From assembly GCF_000524195.1 (NCBI RefSeq), contig NW_020170384.1, positions 2,033,685 through 2,097,684 of the forward strand: a DNA stretch of 64,000 bases. Reading direction: 5' to 3'. Shown here piece after piece: positions 56,401-64,000 of the stretch (positions within the stretch are counted from its first letter, which is position 1; each line of letters begins with the position of its first letter). Under the pieces are notes generated by a model that had not been told where the DNA came from, searched no databases, and saw only the letters and a program-made list of their open reading frames with translations. The translations under genes were made by a program, and so were the position numbers. The DNA comes from Echinococcus granulosus (taxonomy: Eukaryota; Platyhelminthes; Cestoda; Cyclophyllidea; Taeniidae).

Positions 56401-59400
56401 CATTCTTCGTAAGGAAATACTCAGCTATTCCACACACCTTTGTCAGAAATTTAAGCTAAGTTCACATCACTTCAAGTAGAGACTAATCACGTTATATTCT
56501 GAATCATTCTTACCCCACTCTCATGGACGCATCTAGATAACACTTCGGCACTATAATGGTTTTTGAAAATACACAGTGAAGAGGTATTTTGAGGACTAAG
56601 TGTAGGGGCTACAATATTTTTTTTATCTCCAAGGATCTTATAAACCAAGTGAACGTGGAAGTAACTTTATAATGAACGTGGAGGAGATTTGAGATGCCAT
56701 TAAGATACAAAGCATGAGCAAATATTCATCCTTTAGTGGAACCATAAGGGATTGGACTAGTCTGGCCAGTCAGAAATAGAATTAAAATAGATGTCCTGCT
56801 ACACAGTCCTCATTTTGAGCTCATCATCGGCGCTGTCTGTGGTCACTCTCCTGTTTCGGCCACCATATGGAGATTGAATATAGCATAGCCACACACGGTA
56901 AGAATACGAAGATCATGCAATGTCTTTCATCAAGTTAAAAAGACCACCGATATCAACGATGGTGGTGCATTGTTTCGATGTCAGTGGATGCATCTTTAAT
57001 GTCATTGTAGGAGATCCATTTACCATATGTCGCCAAAGGCTCGACGGTGGTTGCATTTTACGCTTCAAACTTTTCTCAGAAACATTTGCCTAAAGGCAAA
57101 ACCGTTCAACAAAGTGCACAAAATGAAGTAGCTTTGCTGGCTTACGTCTTACATTCGTTCCCCATTTCCACTCAGTTTGCATTTTGAAAATACGTATGGG
57201 AGTGTAGTGTGTTTAAGTCATCTTTTTAATATTTGCACTGTAAGCAGTTCGATTCTATCCAGTAAAGTTTCGCGCCATCACTATTCGTTATGCACTACCT
57301 AGGATTGGAGTAGTTGACGTGATTTTGATAGTTCTCCTGCCTTGAAGTTACTTCGATCCGGCCATCCACACTGTCTAACATCCATCCATCTCTAGTCAGG
57401 TGCAGTATTCTGGTGTAGTACCACGGATAGCATATTTGACGGGAACAGAATCCTTGCCTTTAAATTGACGGCTCACATTTCTCGTCCCACACAGAGACGA
57501 CGCCTCAGTAACGTATTCTCATTCCCCGGTGAGGGGACACAAAGGAGCCAGACTGGCGACGGCTCTCCTTATAATCTACGTCATCGGCAAGGTGTTTGCG
57601 GATAATGGTGATGTGGGAATATCCTTCATTGCTCCTCCATACGGTTCCCAAATTGGCTTCTCTGCTCACACGGTAAGTCGTGTCATAATATCTGAGTGGT
57701 TTGCCTATCTTCATTCGTTCTAATTGGTTTAAAGTTGTTACATTTATAGAATAAAGGTGATTATCTTGCTGGATATTTGTTAAATTATCCAGTTTTAAGC
57801 TGATGCTATTTGGGAAGTGCTTGGGACCCACATCTAGTGTTATACAGTCAACTTTGCCGTGTTTAAGAGAGCTGATCTTCCAGAAATAGGCGAATCCGTG
57901 GTAAATACAGTAGATAAGAAAAGGTTTTATTGAAGATACAGTACATATTTTATTAAGCGCATTCTTCATCGCTACAGCTTCAGTCGTATTTGCAGTTCAT
58001 TATTTTCCTAGATTTACATGCAGTCTGAATAGCCTTTCTGACCCACAATATTTTTCAAACGGCTAGCAGTTTTCACCTTTCCCGCTAATAAACTACAAAG
58101 TCTCCATTAGATTACTCAATTACTCTGGTTTTATATTCTCTAGCTAAGTTCAAATTTCCAAAGAATTTATATCTTGTACGAACACATTGTTTTTCGTTGC
58201 AAAAGTATGCATTTTTATGGTGCTGTCAGAAGCTCGTTAATTCATCAAGCCATTAAAAACTGGTTAATGGCAAGTATAGGCGTGCAAGAAGGTACTTTAG
58301 TACCGCATTCTTCGGATAAGCTAGTCCAATTTTGTCCAAACTAGAAGGGTTGGTGAGGGGTGAGAATTTGTTAAAGCATTAGTAAATAGGCTGACGCCTG
58401 TTTTTCTGTCAAAATAGTTCTGCGATTTCAAGTGAAATGTATTATTGTTTATAGATCCGAGTTTAATTCCCAAACGCTAATTCGTCATTTGCTTCAGTGA
58501 CTAGGACAATTCAAACGGGTTAGAAAAGAACTTTTTAGTTTAGCTTTTGACTTACTGGTTCACTGGCTACCATTATAGCCTCTGCCCCATCTATGTGGAT
58601 ATGAGTTTACCCTACCAGTGTTTGGTAAACCTTACTGCAGTTGGAGAGATTTCGATTTGATAAAATGGCAGTATTCTTCTTAGATGGGTTAAATCCAATC
58701 TCCCTGTCAAAGTAGCCTTAACTTAACTTTGAAGTGAAAAGTTTACTTCTCCCCAAGATTTCCAAAGCGATTTCCCAAACGGAAGTTTACACATTTAACT
58801 CCGTTTCAGTTTTGCCGAGTTATATGAGTCGTAAGAAAAAACGTATATTTTATCATAGGTTAATGCAATTCCATTTAATCTTAGATTTGCAGATGGGCGA
58901 ATTACAGCTTAGGGCTATCAGTCATCTACAATAAAGTAATTTATCAATGATAGGTATCAGGTGGACAAAAATGTTTGGGGAATTGCCGATATGGTTTGCT
59001 AGGATGATTGGTTGTCATTTGTGGGAACCTGTCAATTGTAGAAATCTGTGTGATTGAGCATAGACTGCACATAAGCACAGGTATGATCAGAAATACTTTA
59101 AGCAAATAATTTGATCTTGGGAACGAATCACCTGAAAATTCCACGTTTTGCGTTCATAAGTACCCCTTATTCTTAGTAATAATGAAGAATTACTTGGCCT
59201 TAGTGAAAATATCATTCGAGATTAACATGTAAGCAGCAAATCTCAGCAACGTGTAATGTGAGTGGTGAAACACATAACTGACTTGTGAAAACCATTAAGC
59301 AAATGGATTCCACTCGCGGGCAATAAAATTCAAGGACCGTCAATTAAATCTTCACTTCTTTCACGCTATCAAAACGTACCACTGACAAAGGCACGTTTCC

Positions 59401-62400
59401 TGCCTGACTTGTACCAAGGAATGGCCGTTGTGTTCCAATGTCTTGGGGCAATGAACATATCATCTGTTAGTTATTTGTAAGCGATCCTTTACTTATTTTT
59501 TTGTATTGTAGACTAACTTGGCAATAGCAGTCGCGGGGGTAGTGGATCTCTTTTCAAGACTCTCTTTTGGCTGGCTGACCGATAAACCGATGTGCAAGGG
59601 TCGTAGAGGTACCTTCCTTGCAGCAACCTGGCTCGTTGAGTCTGCGGTGGCCATCGCTTTTGGACAGATTACCGGTATTGGATGGACCCCTAAGACCTTT
59701 TCTTCATTCTCAAATCAAGGAGTAAGAGTGACTTTTTCCTGTCCCCAGAAAGTGTTTTCTGTGGATGCTTCTTTGAAGTACTGGGGTTCTGAGCGATGTT
59801 TCTGCCCACTTCGGTAAGGCTGTGGCTTTGCAATAGAGGTTTGGTGCCCCTTTGTGTCGCTTTACATGCGTATTTACGTAACTTTCTCATAGACGCGGAC
59901 GAGGAATGATAAACTAATGGTATAGCTACTATAAAACTCATATGATTACATACCCTGTTAAAGTCAATATCATTCTGCTCTTTGGAGAATGTTATGAGAC
60001 CAACAGGCACTTGAAACGCAAAATGGTGAAAAATAAGCAGTTTTTTTGCCTGTTATCTGCTCGAGTGCAATGATTGAAAAAAGGCGACTTTTTGTGAATT
60101 TAAAATAACCATTTAGCTGCTTTAGCGATCTTTTTCCTTCGAGGAAACCCGCAGCCTGTCGCATGTTGTATCCATCACGATGATGTGACTTTTCAGGCTC
60201 CAAGTGTGAAATGCCACACTCTAAATGCGTGGCAAAAACCAACACGCAATTGAGTAGTAGGATTTGCCTTCATTTTGGGTGCCATTATATCCTTTTTTAT
60301 GGATAAACAAAATGTCATCAAAATATTTCACGAATCTGGGTTTCGATCTCCTCGAGTCACCGAAGTTTAGCGATAAATAAATTTCGTTCACTGGGGAGGC
60401 AAAGGATAATTCACGCTTCATTCTAACTGCATTTAAGACAGTATGTAGTTTTGAGCAAAGATATTCTATCGTCTTCAAAACTGCAGGTTCATTAACCCTT
60501 ATTCGTTTCGAATATGATGACTAATTCGTAATTTAGAATGAAACCGTTGCATCTAGAGGAATAAGGCTGCTCAATCATAGAATGGATTTTAGTGCAAAAA
60601 TAAGACCAAAAGCCACCCTTCGGTTGTTCGGTCTCATTTTCCAAATCACTCCTTATGCTACTGCTGTTTCTGGGTCCACCTTGAAAATAAATTTCTCAGA
60701 GTAAAGTCAGTTTTATTTTATTACTTCCTTTTGAGATACTCGTTTTGCAAATCCGTTAAAAACGTGCGTATGGGAATGTGTTTTGAATGGTTGGTAAATA
60801 AGCAAATTTTGGCATTCCTTTACCTTCATGCTCCACTTTTCCTCATTGCGTCACTGCTAAGCTAGTCCATTACACTTGTGTGAACTTCCGATGCCGCCTT
60901 CAATGAGTGCACTTATTTAGCTACTATGGTAATGGAATTTCTAGTTTTTCCTTAATTGCATGTTATTTTCAACTTTAAGCACTTTCTTCACTTTTAAAGT
61001 GGGGGTTCCTCAGCCTCATCTTTTTAGAAGCACCCTCCTACTAGCCTCACTTTGCAGTCATTGACAGCTCTCGATAATGGAGATTGCTTTACTGTTAAAC
61101 TCCTTTCTCAAGGGTTAATGCAACCTCCACAATTTTGCTTCGTCCCTATCTGAGAAAATGCTTCTTCTTCACATTTTTGTCCGTTACTACCTACAGCTAA
61201 TAGGCTATCGCAAGAAAGCTTTTTTCAACAACGGCTTTCTTAGTGCCGGTTTGTTAATTTTGAGAATAATATCGTTTTGAAAACTTCTAAAGCGAGCGAG
61301 TGCTCAAGTTCAGAGATCTGATGCCAAATTAAATAAAAGAGTAAAAGTCTAAAAGTTATGGGCTTTCATTGTTGGATACATTTCTCTCATTTGTGTATTT
61401 ATTCAAAGAGATGTAAGTCGGTTTATTGGAGGGTAAATATTCCTCAAAAGTGCCACTATTAATCTATTAGGTTCAGTTTTATTTTGGAGTTCAATCTGAT
61501 TCCATGGATGAAACCTAAAATCATCATTGAATTCTGTGTACCTAGGTAACTATTATAACTACACAAAAGGATTCGGGGACCATTAGTCAGAGTGATCCAA
61601 ATGGCATGCCGTGCCATGAACACGATAGCCCAATCGCGGGAGATTGAAGATTCCACGCAGTTAAATATGTTATGACGCATTTTACGTAGCATTGCTATTG
61701 TCTTCATCGCTTACGATTTCATAAACTTATATAAATCCGCTACTTCCAACTAAAATATTTGTAGTGGATGAGTTTTGGTAGTTGAATACAAATCCGTTTA
61801 CGTGGTGCCACTTGTGTTTGAAATTTTTAGATACGCCGCAACACCTATTCTAAGTAGAATTTAAAATCGAATTTGGAATTTAAAGTTCAAATGACGTCAC
61901 ACTAAAATCGCAAAGTATGTGTTTTTCTCTATTTACAGTAGGTGAAAAGTGTCAGCTTTCTAGTTTCACTCATTTGGTTTGCATTCTTTAGCATAATCGT
62001 TCCTCGCTTTAACTGATTGTTTATATCAAACGAAGGTGCCATCCCGCTTCCGAGTTGACCTGTTGTTTATACAGACCCTCGCGGCTTGCGCAATCCGCAC
62101 GGCGCCACAGCCGCCAAAACTTTTTAACTATGAAAATTGACAATTGCTTTGGGAGGTGTTTCAGAGTTCGTTTATTTTTTACACCTGTCAGCCGACAGGA
62201 GCTGGTTCTTTCCTGTGGTACTACATGGCCTTCGAGTCTTTCCCAATTACGTGATGAGGGGTCCCAGTCTGGAATTTTTTAATTGTAAATATATGATTGA
62301 AGTAAACATTTTACCACATGGTTCTATTCCTGTTTTCGACATCGTTGCCATCACTTACCCTTTTCACACATTTGCTTCCTGTGAATTGAACCCAGAAACG

Positions 62401-63331
62401 AGGATACTGCAAATGCATTTTCAACATTGCAAGAGCGTTTATTGGCTCATCAGTGGCAGTACATTCTGTGAATCTGTTTAGAACACCTAAATGCCGCACT
62501 CCTTCTTAGACCTTCATCGAGAGTGAAAAGTAGCTCTAAAGGCCTGCCGATACCTTGGAGCGGGCATACCTCATACTCATTTGTGTTCATTTGACAACAA
62601 CATAAGGAGTATCGTGTCATTCTCTACTCTGTTTAAAACGAAATGGTATGCATTTCTCTAAGGGGCTCTTCCATTAGAATCTAGTCTTGCTCAGTCACTG
62701 GCCATTATGCAGAATCAGGGCTTGGGATGTCGCAGAAGTTGACAGTTTTGATAGCCTTTTTGTTGTGAGTCTCTACAAATTCCACCATTTGCAGTGGATA
62801 TTCCTCTTCTAACCACAAAAGTCTGGTTTTTTGTTCTTTCTTATTGATTATGCTTACTGCTGGCACCGATGTAACACCCGTGTCATCTCGAATCCGGAAG
62901 CAGGTTTGCCAATGTGGCGAAGAGTTGGGTTTATTTAGGTTTGAACGAAGCATGATGGAGCCAGCGTGGTGACTGAACTGTACAAATTGAAGAGTCCTTG
63001 TGAATGAATGCATAAGTAAAATAAATGTTTTAATACAGATTTAAGATTCCCTCCCTTCCACAATGAGTACTTTGAGGTAGGATGAATGCAACCCCTACTA
63101 AATTCGAAGTCGACTTTCTATTATAGAGGCTCCTCAAGGGCTCCCCAACAAACGCACAGACGGCAGCGTACTACATCTGCTTTGCACTGCAAGGCGTATG
63201 TAGCGGGACCGCAATGACGCAAATGATAATTGTCCTCTCCGACTGGGTTGGCCCGGAACGCTTAGCTAAGTCTCTCGCCATCATGATGGTCAATCTTGGC
63301 CTACTGTACGTGCCTGCTCAGGCTGTCATCG
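41413..63331 (+). CDS. SLC16/monocarboxylate-transporter-like MFS protein, 3' end beyond window
   Basis: Seven exons join in frame: 41413-41461, 45155-45298, 47673-47864, 52627-53026, 57495-57672, 59512-59721, 63127-63331 (about 459 residues so far). The N-half carries AWGTVLGGF and GGLGKSYGIIMDAFQDEF; Lys30 matches MCT1 Lys38. The SLC16 signature CFREKLGLANGLSVAGVSVG lies near 146-165. An acidic, Ser-rich cytosolic loop follows (exon 4 end and exon 5 start). Exon 6 has GVVDLFSRLSFG; Asp333/Arg337 match MCT1 Asp302/Arg306, the proton/substrate-coupling pair. Family role: proton-coupled transport of lactate-type acids across the plasma membrane; the actual substrate is unknown. The first SLC16 motif ([D/E]G[G/S]W.W) is altered (DSPRAWG). 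TM12 and the tail are missing. The exon 7 start could instead be 63138 or 63160; the acceptors of exons 3 and 7 are the least certain. Introns are 1.8-4.8 kb. Confidence 0.88.
42985..43300. repeat. Dispersed repeat R3, copy b
   Basis: Shares ATATCATTC, ATTAACATGTAA, TCAGCAACG, CACTTCTTTCAC, GGAACGTTCGCTGACTGACTT and TTATTCCCAAGCGATTC with copies a and c. It lies in intron 1 of the SLC16-like gene. Confidence 0.5.
47075..47552. repeat. ~480-bp dispersed repeat R2, copy b
   Basis: Second copy in the same orientation, within intron 2 of the SLC16-like gene and ending about 120 bp before exon 3. Identity to copy a is estimated by eye at around two thirds. Confidence 0.65.
47865..52626 (+). other. 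Intron 3 of the SLC16-like gene
   Basis: 4.8 kb without supported exons. A segment near 48350-48420 resembles 46950-47010 (CTGAATCAT.CT.G, CTTCACCTTGT), suggesting another low-identity dispersed repeat. Confidence 0.35.
53027..57494 (+). other. Intron 4 of the SLC16-like gene
   Basis: 4.5 kb with only short open frames on both strands. No repeat or gene recognised. Confidence 0.4.
59200..59495. repeat. Dispersed repeat R3, copy c
   Basis: AATATCATTCGAGATTAACATGTAA, CTCAGCAACGTG, CTTCACTTCTTTCACGCT and TTTGTAAGCGATCC follow copy b in order. It ends within ~20 bp of exon 6 of the SLC16-like gene, so it supplies part of the acceptor region. Confidence 0.5.
59722..63126 (+). other. Intron 6 of the SLC16-like gene
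   Basis: 3.4 kb from a consensus GGA|GTAAGA donor to the TTATAG acceptor. Nothing recognisable inside. Confidence 0.4.
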
Positions 63332-64000
63332 GTGCGTTTCCACAACTCCAATGCTTACTTCTACCCAAGCTTAGCATAATGATGCTCAGTTTTTAAATTA
63401 CAAGGATTTTTGAATCAAACTGAGGCTTACTTTACAGCTGCACATAATAAAGCTACCACCTACTGCGTCCTGTAATAAGTACCAAGTGTATTCTGTCCTA
63501 CACTACAAGGCCCGTGCTGCCAGTCGGCACATGTGTCGTGTTTAAGGCAATTCACTTCAAACAGCTGTAGTCAAGATGGCAGGCTAAAATGGTAGTCAAT
63601 GCATTCATGTGGCATAGAAGATGCGGTGATAAACTGTTTCTTGTGAGCAAATACGAAGAACTATTCCAAAAATTTACGCATACGGAAGATTTCAAGCACA
63701 CGGTGATAGGATGATCCACTTATCAGCTGTTAGATAGTTGAAAAAAAAATGCCAACAACTTGAAAATGCTAGACTGTGCATCTGTGATTGATGGTCCTGT
63801 TCGTGACGGATCAGGTGTCGGCAGTCATTTCTGCAAGCATATAGCCAGTGCTTGGAGCGCCTGTCTAATCTTGGAAGAATCAGTCTGCGAGAGCGGCGAA
63901 AGCAATTGTTTGCAGACATGCCCAATTTTGAAAGGTTAGTGCGCTTTTAGTGTCGAAGCAGCTTTTGACCTTTGACCAGTGCAGAAGAGTTGGGAGATTT
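63332..64000 (+). other. Start of intron 7 of the SLC16-like gene
   Basis: Follows a GTGCGT donor in phase 1. The exon encoding the last membrane segment is not within the window. Confidence 0.5.

Overview
The window is nuclear DNA of a metazoan. It is AT-rich, has spliced genes with introns from 38 nt to nearly 5 kb, and carries dispersed LTR-type repeats. The very short introns mixed with long ones, the AG acceptors sitting just upstream of every start codon (as in spliced-leader trans-splicing) and the repeat content best fit a parasitic flatworm, probably a tapeworm. That taxonomic call is an inference; no marker gene proves it.

Layout. Bases 1-9573 hold no gene I can support, only repeats. 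A PTEN-type lipid phosphatase lies on the minus strand at 9574-14597 (6 exons). Bases 14620-19334 are non-coding with two solo LTRs. An ARL14EP-like cysteine-rich protein (7 exons found, last one missing) is on the minus strand at 19335-23521, and 433 nt upstream of it ends ATG3, the LC3/Atg8 E2 conjugating enzyme (minus, 23955-26272, 4 exons, complete). Two paralogous small four-helix membrane proteins follow on the minus strand at 29248-29634 and 32311-32700. From 27.7 to 40 kb the sequence is dominated by four ~1-kb LTR elements and related solo LTRs. From 41413 to the right edge an SLC16/monocarboxylate-transporter gene runs on the plus strand; seven exons are visible and the last membrane segment lies outside the window.

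How the genes relate. ATG3 and PTEN both act in growth and autophagy control (LC3 lipidation; removal of PI(3,4,5)P3), and ATG3, the ARL14EP-like gene and PTEN lie head to tail on one strand. Only the ATG3/ARL14EP-like pair is close enough to suggest co-transcription. SLC16 proteins move lactate-type acids, which would suit a fermenting parasite.

Most notable: a His-to-Asn change in the PTEN active-site loop; a His-to-Gln change two residues after the ATG3 catalytic cysteine; a tandemly duplicated NPG[K/R]Q exon in the ARL14EP-like gene; and a family of ~1-kb LTR elements that look like miniature retrotransposons but share remnants of one common reading frame.
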